From contig JADJZU010000023.1 of NCBI GenBank assembly GCA_016715625.1, positions 1 through 64,000 on the forward strand: 64,000 bases of DNA, given 5' to 3'. Source of the DNA: Bacteroidota bacterium (lineage in GTDB: Bacteria > Bacteroidota > Bacteroidia > Chitinophagales > LD1). The notes beneath the pieces are model-generated. The model saw nothing but the letters and a program-made list of their open reading frames with translations. It had not been told where the DNA came from and ran no database searches. Each line of letters starts with the position of its first letter. The stretch's first letter is position 1. The position numbers and the translations under genes are program-made. This document shows, in pieces, positions 26,859 to 35,767 of the stretch.

Positions 26859-27569
26859 ATGGAAGACCAAAACCAGCCCATAACAGACGATGACAAGTAT
26901 GTGTATGGCAACGTCAAGCGATTAAAACGACAGGGCCTGTCTATCTCCGATGCCGACTTTGTGGCCGAAGGGCGCATTTGGCAGCAGTTGTTTGCAGACT
27001 ATCTGCCCCAGTTTACGGCCTTTGACCCGCAGCTCGACAGCACCTATGCCGACCAATGGCTCCAGGAGCTGAACCGCTTCAGCGAACTGCCCAGCGATGA
27101 AACAATGCGCGACCTGATGGTGCAGGCACAACTGGATTCGGTGGCTGCCCAGCAGGCGGCCATGACACTGGCCGATGATGTGGCGTATTATGTCAAAAAG
27201 GCCTACCCGAAAGACGAGCGCAAGGCCGATGAGTTTGGCTTTAAACTGATGCGAAAGCAGGTAGCCAAACCGAATATCAAATTTGCCTTGTATGGTTTTA
27301 CCCTGCACCGGGTATATGAGCGCTATGCCACCGCGCTTTTGGCCGCTGGCTTGCCCGCAGGCTGGGAGGCGGACTATTTAACCGCTATTGAAAACAGTGC
27401 AGGCGCTCACATTACGCATGAATGGCAGAAGCGCGAACGCATCCGCGCCACCACCGAACGGGTGGAGGTTTACAACACGCTCAACAGCCTGTGGGAGCGG
27501 GTGCAGGAAGCCTCGCGCGTCATCTTCCGCGAGCAGGAAGAACTCCGCAAGCTGTGGCAGAAGAAGTAG
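26859..27569 (+). CDS. Unrecognised mainly helical protein beside the 21-bp repeat array
   Basis: A 236-residue soluble protein without a signal peptide or membrane segment. It is rich in charged and aromatic helical stretches (DVAYYVKKAYPKDERKADEF, FALYGFTLHRVYERYATALL) and ends in a likely coiled coil (RVQEASRVIFREQEELRKLW). I do not recognise a family. It has its own promoter (26762-26793) and terminator (27588-27614), so it is an independently transcribed gene. Its position directly after the phased repeats, and its basic C-terminus (LRKLWQKK), make a DNA-associated role conceivable, but that is inference only. Confidence 0.8.
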   Translation: MEDQNQPITDDDKYVYGNVKRLKRQGLSISDADFVAEGRIWQQLFADYLPQFTAFDPQLDSTYADQWLQELNRFSELPSDETMRDLMVQAQLDSVAAQQAAMTLADDVAYYVKKAYPKDERKADEFGFKLMRKQVAKPNIKFALYGFTLHRVYERYATALLAAGLPAGWEADYLTAIENSAGAHITHEWQKRERIRATTERVEVYNTLNSLWERVQEASRVIFREQEELRKLWQKK

Positions 27570-27587
27570 GGGGGCTTTTATTGATTG

Positions 27588-27614
27588 GCGGGTGTCCCAC
27601 CCGTCTGTTTTTTT
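27588..27614 (+). terminator. Rho-independent terminator after the 26859 gene
   Basis: CGGGTG (27589-27594) pairs with CACCCG (27598-27603) around a TCC loop, followed after TCTG by seven T (27608-27614). It lies 19 bases after the stop codon. Confidence 0.7.
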
Positions 27615-27651
27615 ACAATTTACCCAATAACAAACCGCCCGTCTTTATAAA

Positions 27652-28728
27652 TCAATTCGCCATCGGCCCATATTTCGCCCCGTTTTTCATGTCGGTAATC
27701 ATATCCCAGTGCACGGTGCTTTCGTTTTTGCCGCCACACTGCTTGTAGCTTTGGCCCACGGCCATGTGTATGCTGCCGCCAATTTTTTCGTCAAAGAGAA
27801 TATTGCGCGAGGTGCGCTGAATGTTGTAATTGGTGCCCACGGCCACTTCGCCCCACTGGCGGGCGCCTTCTATGGCAAACACCTTGTCCAGCACCTCCTG
27901 CCCCTGCTCGGCCTGCCATTTTACTATCAGCCCGTCTTTTACCTCCAGCGATATGCCCACCACATCTTTGCCCATGTAAATGGTGGGGTAGCTGAAATAC
28001 ACCGTGCCGTTTACGCTGTCCTCCACAGGCGCGCTGAACACCTCTCCGCTGGGCATATTGGCGCGGCCATCGCTGTTAATCCACGTGCGGCCCTTCACCG
28101 AAAAGGTGGTATCAATATTCGGCCCTTTGTAATGCACCTTATCGGCCCGGTTCAGGCGGTCTACATAGGCCTGCTGGTTTTGGCGCACCTCCAGCCATTT
28201 GGCCACGGGGTCTTCGTCCAATAAGTAGCAGCTCTGAAACACAAAGTTTTGATATTCCTCCAGGCTCATTTCGGCATCATCGGCCCCGGCCTGAGTGGGA
28301 AACTGACACAGGCATCTGCGCATGCTGCCATTGCCCGTGCGCTCAAAATACAGGCGGTTGATTTCCTGCTGTGCCTTCTGCTGTATCTTAAATTTTTCGG
28401 GGTCGGCCGGTTCGCGTTCATCATCACCGCGGCCAAAGGGGGCGCGGATGTTCAGGTAACAGTCAAAGTGTTCGAACACATGTTTTTTGACCGGATTGAG
28501 ATAGCTCAGCTGTTGCTCGTCACCAAATTCAAGCGCCAGATGCTCCACGCCCTGTATCTCTACGTTCAGCAGCGGAATGCCACCGGCTATGTACACTTCT
28601 TTCATCACCTGTTGCAGCAGCGGCTCGGCCAGATAGCTGGAGGCGATGTAGACCTTATCTCCTTTTTTTACAGCAAGACAATAGTTCACCAGCAGCCGGG
28701 CATATTTTTCCCAAATCGTGTTTGGCAT
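27652..28728 (-). CDS. M29-family aminopeptidase
   Basis: A 358-residue cytoplasmic metallo-aminopeptidase of the AmpS/AmpT (thermophilic M29) family. The start MPNTIWEKYARLLVNYCL at 28728 is chosen because the family begins in this helix; the frame runs eight codons further up. The metal-binding C-terminal half shows GGSIHMAVGQSY and STVHWDMITDM, whose His and Asp residues match the dinuclear site. It releases N-terminal amino acids from peptides. It diverges from the hotdog gene by about 40 bases. Confidence 0.88.
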   Translation of the reverse strand: MPNTIWEKYARLLVNYCLAVKKGDKVYIASSYLAEPLLQQVMKEVYIAGGIPLLNVEIQGVEHLALEFGDEQQLSYLNPVKKHVFEHFDCYLNIRAPFGRGDDEREPADPEKFKIQQKAQQEINRLYFERTGNGSMRRCLCQFPTQAGADDAEMSLEEYQNFVFQSCYLLDEDPVAKWLEVRQNQQAYVDRLNRADKVHYKGPNIDTTFSVKGRTWINSDGRANMPSGEVFSAPVEDSVNGTVYFSYPTIYMGKDVVGISLEVKDGLIVKWQAEQGQEVLDKVFAIEGARQWGEVAVGTNYNIQRTSRNILFDEKIGGSIHMAVGQSYKQCGGKNESTVHWDMITDMKNGAKYGPMAN

Positions 28729-28766
28729 AATTGGTTTTGTTTTAGGCCGCAATACTAAACAGGAAC

Positions 28767-29285
28767 ATGAAACAATTTGATACCCCCCGGCAGGAATCGT
28801 CCCGCAGCCGGCAGATGCGCTGGCTCTTTAATTTTTGGCCCTGCATCTGGTGCAGCGGAGGCCGGGTAGAGTTTATAGCAGGCGACTTTCGCGAGCTGCA
28901 TGTGAGCCTGAAGCTCAATATCCGCACGCGCAACCGCGTGGGCACGGTGTTTGGCGGCAGCATATACAGCTCGGTAGACCCTTATTATATGCTCTTGTTT
29001 ATGGAGGTGCTGGGCAAAGAGTACATTGTGTGGGATAAAGGCGCTTCGGTCAGGTTTGTGCGGCCCATCACCGATAAGGTGAAATGCCGGTTTTTAATTA
29101 CCGATGAAATGGTGGCGGAGGTAAAACAAAAAGTAGCCGAGGCAGGCGAGTATACTTTTGACCTGCCATTGCATTATGAAGATGAATCAGGAGCCATTTA
29201 TGCCACGTTCAACAAAACGATATATGCGGCATCCAAAGCGTTTTACAAGCTTAAATTAGAGAAGCGAAGGGCGGTTAAAAATTGA
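28767..29285 (+). CDS. DUF4442 hotdog-fold thioesterase-like protein
   Basis: A 172-residue protein. Its core reads ELHVSLKLNIRTRNRVGTVF followed by GGSIYSSVDPYYMLLFMEVL and WDKGASVRFVRPI, the usual DUF4442 hotdog pattern (a long central helix packed on a sheet). Members resemble acyl-CoA thioesterases, but activity has rarely been shown. The C-terminus is lysine- and arginine-rich. Its end overlaps the convergent 29275 gene by 11 bases. Confidence 0.82.
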   Translation: MKQFDTPRQESSRSRQMRWLFNFWPCIWCSGGRVEFIAGDFRELHVSLKLNIRTRNRVGTVFGGSIYSSVDPYYMLLFMEVLGKEYIVWDKGASVRFVRPITDKVKCRFLITDEMVAEVKQKVAEAGEYTFDLPLHYEDESGAIYATFNKTIYAASKAFYKLKLEKRRAVKN

Positions 29286-30435
29286 AATCCTGTGGTTCGC
29301 CACATAGCTCACGGCCTTTTAAAATAAACTTAACGTGCATCGCTCTTATGTCATCCAGGTGGTTGCCTGCAGGCGATTTGTCTGCTACTATTCCTAAGCT
29401 TTTTTGTATTTCGTATTGCTCAAAAGCGGTTGGCAAATGTTCTGCAATTTTTTTTGCGCGAAAGCGCTGCGTAGCTCGTTCAATAGCTTCTGTCCAGTTG
29501 AGATGGGGTTCTAAATAAATGGGTTCATCGGAGGTAAGCAGCAGGCTGATGTTGTTTTGCAGGCTCTCCTTCTTATGGTCATTGATGTGATGCCGCAAGT
29601 AGGCTTCGTAATACTCTCGCAGCTGTTTATTTTCAAAGGTATCTATAAAGTATCGCATAAAAGACTTGTCGTAGTGGCTTGGTAAAAAAGGTCGTTTATC
29701 GCGTTTTAATTCTGCTTCAGCTACTTTTTGCTCGTTTTGCTTTCTGAAAAACTCACGGCCCAGATTATCGTAGTGCTTTTCTTTATCTCCCCGCACATCC
29801 GGCAGTCCCATGTAAATGCCGGTGCCCCTCCGTCCGTTGTAAAAATCATACCACTCCGGAAAATTACGGTTGCCGTTATTGTCCGATTTGTATGCCTCTA
29901 TGATGTTTTCGTAATCCTGCCAGTCATCAACAAACCCCCAATAAGTAGGCAAGTCAACATTATCCTGCTGGAGATAGGCTACATACAAGTCAATGTCATC
30001 TTCAGATAGAGGGTCGATGAAAGGACAGTTCATTACATTTTTGCTCCAGCATACAAAGTCGTAGCAAATTTCTATACCCTCATATTGTACTTTTTCTACA
30101 CACCAAAAACACTGTACATCAAATAACTTTTTTTGCTGAATGATATGCAAATGTCTTGTTGCCGCCTCTACCCATTGTAAGTCTTCTGCTTCGTTTTGCT
30201 GCATCCAACGTTCGCCATGGGTCTTCCAAAATACTTTGTAAAACTTATAAGACTGAATGAATGAGTCAACAGAATAAGGGTTATAGCCTTCAAAAAATTG
30301 GATGTATCTGTCTTCTGTTCTCAATTCGTGCTCAACAGCGCGCTCGTTCTCTGCTCGCTGTTTATGCTCTGCCTGCATTCGCTCGTGATAGTTCAGCTCC
30401 TGTGTTTTGTCTTTGTTGGTATCATCATTATTCAT
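29275..30435 (-). CDS. Unrecognised charged cytoplasmic protein
   Basis: A 386-residue protein without signal or membrane segments. It begins with a highly charged helix (QELNYHERMQAEHKQRAENE). Its middle section contains several Cys and aromatic residues (DVQCFWCVEKV, EICYDFVCWSKNVMNCPF), which could bind a metal. A later part is helical (DTFENKQLREYYEAYLRHH). I recognise no family. It overlaps the hotdog gene at the 3' end and diverges from the TraB/GumN gene by 47 bases. Base usage does not stand out. Confidence 0.72.
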   Translation of the reverse strand: MNNDDTNKDKTQELNYHERMQAEHKQRAENERAVEHELRTEDRYIQFFEGYNPYSVDSFIQSYKFYKVFWKTHGERWMQQNEAEDLQWVEAATRHLHIIQQKKLFDVQCFWCVEKVQYEGIEICYDFVCWSKNVMNCPFIDPLSEDDIDLYVAYLQQDNVDLPTYWGFVDDWQDYENIIEAYKSDNNGNRNFPEWYDFYNGRRGTGIYMGLPDVRGDKEKHYDNLGREFFRKQNEQKVAEAELKRDKRPFLPSHYDKSFMRYFIDTFENKQLREYYEAYLRHHINDHKKESLQNNISLLLTSDEPIYLEPHLNWTEAIERATQRFRAKKIAEHLPTAFEQYEIQKSLGIVADKSPAGNHLDDIRAMHVKFILKGRELCGEPQDFNF

Positions 30436-30482
30436 GAGGTATGTTTTATTTGATACACTTTTAACGGGTTGTCACGTTACAG

Positions 30483-31382
30483 ATGATGCTAAATATAAAA
30501 CCGATTTTTTATTTTCTGCGCGCTACTCTTACCGGTGTGTTCCTTTTTGTGGCAATACAAAGCTACACGCAATACAACTCATTGCTCTGGAAAATTTCGG
30601 GCAACGGCCTCCAGCAACCCTCTTTTTTATATGGCACCATGCACACCAAAGATGCCCGCGTGTTTGCCTTTGGCGATAGCGTGATGCCGGCCTTTAACAG
30701 CACTGCGGCCTATGCCATGGAGCTGGATGTGGATGCCACGGTATCGCCTGCCCTGCTGGGCCAACTGATGATGGGCGGCAAGCATAGTATTCAAAAGATG
30801 ATGCCGGCAGCCGAATATCACCGGCTCGATTCCTTATTCAAAATTCAAAGCAAGGGCCTGTCGGTAAAACTGTTTGATAACCTGTCGCCCATGCTCCTCC
30901 TCATGATGCTGGAAACACAGGCCCTGGGCCTGAGCGACAGCAGCATCAGCGGCAACGAGGAGGCACTGGATGTCTATTTTTTTAAGGAGGCGAGGAAGCA
31001 GCACAAAAAACGGATTGGCATAGAAACCATCGAGGAGCAGATGCAGGCCATTAATTCGCTCAGCTATAAGGAGCAGGCCGCTATGCTCACCGAGGCACTG
31101 CAGGAGATGCAGCGCGGCACGGCTGCTTCGCCAGCATTATTGCAGCATTATACAAACCAGCAGCTCGATAGCCTGCTGCTATTAAACGAGGCCGAAGCAA
31201 TGCCTCCCAAATTTTACAAGGCCCTCATCACCGACCGCAATGCGCGTATGGCGCAGCGCATGGAAGCCATTATCCGGCAGCAGTCCACCTTTATAGCTGT
31301 GGGAGCCCTGCACCTGCCGGGCAGCGATGGCGTTATTGCGCGCTTGCGCCAAAAAGGGTTTACCGTGTTGCCGCATCGTTGA
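30483..31382 (+). CDS. TraB/GumN family protein, exported
   Basis: A 299-residue protein with a signal-anchor (FLRATLTGVFLFVAIQSYTQ). The GumN/TraB family signatures are present at both ends: SFLYGTMHTKDARV near residue 45 (GTMH) and AVGALHLPGSDGVIARLRQK near residue 275 (GALHL plus the G-V-x-x-L-R-x-x-G ending). TraB/GumN proteins are Tiki-like putative metalloproteases, in which the GxxH and Glu residues would bind metal. It probably acts in the periplasm. The next gene, a FAD dehydrogenase, starts 52 bases later. Confidence 0.87.
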   Translation: MMLNIKPIFYFLRATLTGVFLFVAIQSYTQYNSLLWKISGNGLQQPSFLYGTMHTKDARVFAFGDSVMPAFNSTAAYAMELDVDATVSPALLGQLMMGGKHSIQKMMPAAEYHRLDSLFKIQSKGLSVKLFDNLSPMLLLMMLETQALGLSDSSISGNEEALDVYFFKEARKQHKKRIGIETIEEQMQAINSLSYKEQAAMLTEALQEMQRGTAASPALLQHYTNQQLDSLLLLNEAEAMPPKFYKALITDRNARMAQRMEAIIRQQSTFIAVGALHLPGSDGVIARLRQKGFTVLPHR

Positions 31383-31434
31383 AACTGATGGGCACCTTTT
31401 TATTTTCACGCACTTGTAGGATAAAAACCTAACC

Positions 31435-32970
31435 ATGCCCATCACCATAGAAGTCAAACTAAGCCCCGAAGAGGCGGCTTCGCCCACCGACATAAAAACA
31501 TGCGTAGCCCGCGAGGCCGGTTTGCCCGAAGAAGAGGTGCTGCACATCCGTTACCTGCGCAAGTCGCTGGACGCGCGCAAAGGGCGCATCCTTTTTTTGC
31601 TGAAAGCGGAGGTATACACCACAGGCGAAACAGTGAACCTTCCCCTGCGCACCTTTCAATATCAAAAAGTATCGGACCAAAAGAGCTGCCACATTATCGG
31701 CTTCGGGCCGGCCGGCATTTATGCAGCCTTGCAGTGTCTGGAGCGGGGCATTAAGCCCATTATTCTGGAGCGGGGCAAGCCCGTGGAGGAAAGGCTGAAA
31801 GATATTTCGGCCATTCACAAGCAGGGCATCCTGAACCCCGAGAGCAATTATTGTTTTGGCGAAGGCGGTGCCGGCACTTATAGCGATGGCAAGCTGTACA
31901 CGCGCAGCAGCAAGCGGGGCGATATTCAAAAAGTGCTGGATGTGTTTATCCAGCATGGTGCCGACCCGCGCATTGGCTACGAGGCGCATCCGCACATTGG
32001 CACCAATAAGCTGCCGCGCATTATAGCCGCCATGCGACAAACCATTATAGAAAATGGTGGCGAAGTGCATTTTGAGAAAAAGGTAATCGGCTTTGAAATA
32101 GCGGAAAACAAGATTTCAAAAATCAAGTGTGCAGACGGCACTTCGTATGCTTGCCGGCAGATCATTCTTGCTACAGGCCATTCCTCGCGCGATATTTTTG
32201 AATTGCTGCACCGCCAGCAAATTACGCTGGAGGCCAAGCCATTTGCGCTTGGGGTGCGCATAGAGCATTCGCAGGATTTGATAGATCATATCCAATACAA
32301 ACAGGCCCGGGGCTTGTTGCTGCCGCCTTCTTCCTATAGCCTGGTGACACAGGCCTGCGGACGTGGCGTGTTTTCGTTTTGTATGTGTCCGGGTGGGGTG
32401 ATAGCCCCTGCCGCCACGGCTGCTCACGAAACCGTGGTCAACGGCTGGAGCTCCAGCGCGCGCAATGGCCCCTTTGCCAATAGCGGATTGGTGGTATCGG
32501 TGAATCCCGAAAACTGGACGGCCTACGAAAAACACGGGGTACTGGCGGCCTTGCAGTTTCAAAAAGAGGTGGAGCAAAAAGCCTATTCGGTGGTGAACAG
32601 CTTGCAGGCCCCGGCTCAGCGAGTAGAAGATTTTATTCAAAACAAGGTGTCGAACGATTTGCCGCGCACATCTTATCAGCCGGGGATTGTAAGTCATGAT
32701 TTAGCACAGATTCTTCCTTCCTTCATTACCCGTAGTTTGCGCGAAGCTTTGGTAGACTTCGGCAAAAAAATGAATGGTTACCGAACCAACGAGGCCATTG
32801 TAGTGGGGGTGGAAAGCCGCACCAGCAGCCCGGTGCGCATTCCGCGCAGCAAAGAAACGTTCCGCCATCCGCAGCTCCAGAATCTGTTCCCTTGTGGCGA
32901 GGGAGCCGGCTTTGCCGGAGGCATAGTGAGTGCCGCCATGGATGGCATGGCCTGTGCCAATGCGCTATAA
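31435..32970 (+). CDS. FAD-dependent dehydrogenase (COG2509 type)
   Basis: A 511-residue protein. An N-terminal domain of about 75 residues precedes the dinucleotide fold (HIIGFGPAGIYAALQCLERG, near residues 79-98). Next come the family's SNYCFGEGGAGTYSDGKLYT block and, at the end, LFPCGEGAGFAGGIVSAAMD, which closes the FAD site. Related proteins are annotated only as uncharacterised NAD(P)/FAD-dependent oxidoreductases of the HI0933/BaiN-like superfamily. It may be co-transcribed with the TraB gene; a strong hairpin follows at 32993-33024. Confidence 0.87.
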   Translation: MPITIEVKLSPEEAASPTDIKTCVAREAGLPEEEVLHIRYLRKSLDARKGRILFLLKAEVYTTGETVNLPLRTFQYQKVSDQKSCHIIGFGPAGIYAALQCLERGIKPIILERGKPVEERLKDISAIHKQGILNPESNYCFGEGGAGTYSDGKLYTRSSKRGDIQKVLDVFIQHGADPRIGYEAHPHIGTNKLPRIIAAMRQTIIENGGEVHFEKKVIGFEIAENKISKIKCADGTSYACRQIILATGHSSRDIFELLHRQQITLEAKPFALGVRIEHSQDLIDHIQYKQARGLLLPPSSYSLVTQACGRGVFSFCMCPGGVIAPAATAAHETVVNGWSSSARNGPFANSGLVVSVNPENWTAYEKHGVLAALQFQKEVEQKAYSVVNSLQAPAQRVEDFIQNKVSNDLPRTSYQPGIVSHDLAQILPSFITRSLREALVDFGKKMNGYRTNEAIVVGVESRTSSPVRIPRSKETFRHPQLQNLFPCGEGAGFAGGIVSAAMDGMACANAL

Positions 32971-32987
32971 AATGAATAATCAACTAT

Positions 32988-33024
32988 AAAAAAAATCCTG
33001 TTTCGAATTTTCGAAACAGGATTT
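32988..33024 (-). terminator. Hairpin terminator between convergent genes
   Basis: A 14-bp perfect stem, 32993-33006 with 33011-33024 (AAATCCTGTTTCGA arms), with a four-base loop. Read on the minus strand it is followed by eight T (32988-32995), so it mainly terminates the Spy-like gene that ends at 33045. It could also stop plus-strand transcripts of the FAD gene. Confidence 0.8.
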
Positions 33025-33044
33025 ACCGCCTTTAAAAGAGAGGC

Positions 33045-33467
33045 TTATTCGTTTCCGCCCAGTATATCTTTTTTAGCACCGCTTTTTTTCTCTTTTACCG
33101 CTTTCTCTCTGGCTTTGGCTTTTTCAATCTGCTCCGGAGTAAGCACCGCTTTCACATCTTGACGATACATTTTCCGAACTTGTTCCATCTCTTCTTTACC
33201 CGCGTCTTTTTGGTCCTTGTACTTTGCCCGAATGGCATCCAGTTTTGAGATCTTGTCTAAAGCCAGTTTTTGAATTTTTGATTTTTGATCGGCCGTGAGT
33301 GTTACCACTTTGTCTATCTCAGCAACTGCGCTTTGTGCACGCTGCTCAGGTGTAGCTCTTTCCTGTTTGACTACCTTTTCTGTTTTTGAAGTTTGTGTCG
33401 ATGATTGCGCGAAGGAAACCGCCACTGCAAAGCACAACATGGATAATACATACATTGATTTTTTCAT
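33045..33467 (-). CDS. Periplasmic Spy/LTXXQ-like or DUF4890-like protein
   Basis: A 140-residue secreted protein with a clear signal peptide (YVLSMLCFAVAVSFAQ), then a highly charged all-helical body with the repeated pattern LTADQKSKIQKLALDKI and LTPEQIEKAKAREKA. The pattern 'LT-x-x-Q/E' is that of Spy/CpxP-related chaperones and metal-sensing CnrX relatives; Bacteroidota members often go under DUF4890. Role: probably an envelope stress or folding helper. It has its own terminator and lies between convergent and tandem genes. The tail KEKKSGAKKDILGGNE is lysine-rich. Confidence 0.78.
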   Translation of the reverse strand: MKKSMYVLSMLCFAVAVSFAQSSTQTSKTEKVVKQERATPEQRAQSAVAEIDKVVTLTADQKSKIQKLALDKISKLDAIRAKYKDQKDAGKEEMEQVRKMYRQDVKAVLTPEQIEKAKAREKAVKEKKSGAKKDILGGNE

Positions 33468-33556
33468 TTTGAATTGTTTTAGTGGATGCTATGATAAGAA
33501 AAATAGCCGCATGTTTAAACTGGCAAGCGTTAAAATAGTATAATCAACACTGAACT

Positions 33557-33590
33557 AAAAAAAAGCCCCGCACTTTAGTGCAGGGCTTTT
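33557..33590 (-). terminator. Terminator of the M43 protease gene
   Basis: AAAAGCCC and GCAC (33561-33573, one mismatch) pair with GTGC and GGGCTTTT (33578-33590). On the minus strand the stem is followed by T8 (33557-33564). It lies about 20 bases after the stop at 33611. It may act in both directions. Confidence 0.8.
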
Positions 33591-33610
33591 TAAAAAACTT
33601 CTAAGAACTC

Positions 33611-35535
33611 TTATTGATTCACTATCAATTTGCGAGTCTGTGTTCCCAGCGGAGAGCTGATAACCACAGGATAGATCCCATTAGGCATTCCGTTCAAATC
33701 AAGAGCTACCTGCACCATGCCTTCCAAATCGGTGTAGCTGTTTGTGTAAACTACTCTTCCGGTAAAATCCAAAACACGAACAGAAGCCGCGTTCACCATT
33801 TCACCGAAATTCATATCCAATGTGGCAAAGCCGGATGTTGGATTCGGATACAGATTAATACTTACATCGTCAGAAAGTTTTCCTGAGTTGTCAGACACTT
33901 CCAAACCGTCCATTCTGAATGCAGTGCTGCTGATAGACGCACGGAGGGTATAACAAGACGAAGCGGAGTAGGCACCGTTGTATCCATATACGCGGGCATA
34001 GTAGGTACGGTGGGGGCGTTGTTATATTTAATGCCTTCGCCCGTGGTGCCGCTGGCTTGCGAAGTGGCCAGCAAAGAGCCCTTGCTGTTGTAGAGGCGCA
34101 GGTCGTAATCGGCCGGCAGGTTGCTCAGCGTTACATAAATATTTTTCTGTGTGCTGGTATTGCTGAATTTAAAGTAGTCGTTATCGGTAGAGGTTGCCAG
34201 CATGGAGTTGATGTTGGTGTTCACCGCTATGGCCGTGGCGCTGTTTCTGCTGTTGTTGGATTCATAGTTATTGGTGCAGGTACCGGTAGCCGAGGTGGTG
34301 GTAAAAGTGGAAGCGGAATAGTTGCCGGTGCCGGCAGCGCAAACCGAACGCACCTGATAGTTATAAGTAGTGCCGGCCAGCAGCCCTGAAAGTGCCAGTG
34401 AGGTGGCAGTGGTGGAGGTAGTGGTCCAGGTAGATGAAGTGCTCTGTTTATACTGAACATCATAAGATGTAGCACCACTCACTGCAGCCCACGATAGCGT
34501 AGCCGAAGTTTGTGTGATGGAACCGGCAGCAAGTGAATTCACTGCACCGCAGGCAGCCGCCACAGGAGCCTGACAACCCAGCGAGCTCAATAAAGAATAG
34601 CGGGCACCCCCTACGGCAAACATGGCTTGCATGCGTGCTTTTTGTCCTGCGGTAAACATGAACATGCAGGCATCATCGGTGTAATCCATATAATTCATAA
34701 ACATATCTCCGTTGGCGCCATTGCTGCAGCTTGAGGTAGGGAAAGCCGGGCAACCGTAGTTTTCATCGGCCTGGTTGGGCGTGTCGCTTACGTTGTCGGT
34801 GCCGGTGCATCCGGTGCCATCATCACCCCAAATGTGATACAGGTTTAGCCAGTGGCCCACTTCATGGGTGGCGGTTCTTCCTTTATTGAACGGAGCCGCA
34901 GCGGTGCCCGTAGTGCCAAACGCTGTGTAGTTGATCACCACTCCATCGGTTGCGGCAGCGCCCCCCGGAAACTGTGCATAGCCCAGTATTCCACCGCTGA
35001 TGTTGCACACCCAAAGGTTGAGATACGAAGAAGCCGGCCAGGCATCGCTGCCACCGTTGGCGGCACGCTTCACATTGTCGTTGGTGCTAAAAGAGGTTAC
35101 GGTAGTTGATTTGCGAATAATGCCGGTGGTGGCATTGCCGCTGGGGTCGCGCTGTGCAAGGCAAAACTGCACTTCTGCATCGGCTACCAGACTTTGAAAT
35201 ACAGAAGGGGTGCTGCTCCAGTCGGCATTCAGTTTTCTGAAATCGTTATTCAAAACCGTCAGCTGCGATTGAATTTGGGCATCGCTTACATTTTGTGCCG
35301 AGGTGTTATACACTACGTGTACCACCACCGGAATGGTGACTACAGCACGGCCCGTTTCGGGGTTGTATTCGCTCACAAACTGTTGCGTGTGCGCTTCAAT
35401 GGCTTCGCGAATTTGTAAAATCTGAGGGTCCTGCGTCATGTGATGCAGGTGTTCCATAGCACCGCAGTTTCTTTGTGCGGTGGAGGTACTGATAAGTCCA
35501 ATTAGAACGGCCAGTGTCAGGTAAATCTTTTTCAT
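33611..35535 (-). pseudogene. T9SS-secreted M43 (pappalysin-type) metalloprotease, single frameshift
   Basis: One gene of about 641 residues in two frames. The first frame has a signal peptide (TLAVLIGLISTSTAQ), the M43 zinc motif His224-Glu225-x-x-His228 continuing to His234 (HEVGHWLNLYH), the Met-turn MNYMDYTDD, a fibronectin type III domain (residues of about 330-415, SATLSWAAVSGATSYDVQYK) and a bacterial pre-peptidase (PPC) domain (NDYFKFSNTSTQKNIYV). After the break at about 34003-34012 the second frame continues GTYYARVYGYNGAYSASSCY and ends with a T9SS domain (LYPNPTSGFATL to RKLIVNQ). One missing base restores the reading. Expected role: extracellular protein degradation. Confidence 0.85.
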
Positions 35536-35611
35536 TTTTTAAGGCGTATTTTTTTTCGAAACTAAAGTTTTATCGGTAATTGGGAAATGCCGTCCATCGG
35601 CTGTTTAAATT

Positions 35612-35648
35612 AAAAAAATCCCGCCCCCGGTTTATCGGGAGCGGGAAT
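35612..35648 (-). terminator. Hairpin terminator downstream of the FG-GAP-like gene
   Basis: TCCCGC and CCG pair with CGG and GCGGGA (35619-35646) with small internal mismatches. On the minus strand T7 follows (35612-35618). It lies about 130 bases after the stop at 35768 and before the M43 gene. Confidence 0.65.
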
Positions 35649-35767
35649 AGGCAAAGCTCAAATCTTGCTGTATAAAAGTGTGGTTTATAAAACTTGCTGC
35701 TTCACAGTTTTCTTATGCGTAATAGTGTGGCTGCTCTATTTTGTAAATAAAAAACAGTGAAGCCTCA

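Noticed and set aside
31459..32070. 203-residue minus-strand frame
   Set aside because: Antisense to the FAD-dependent dehydrogenase gene.
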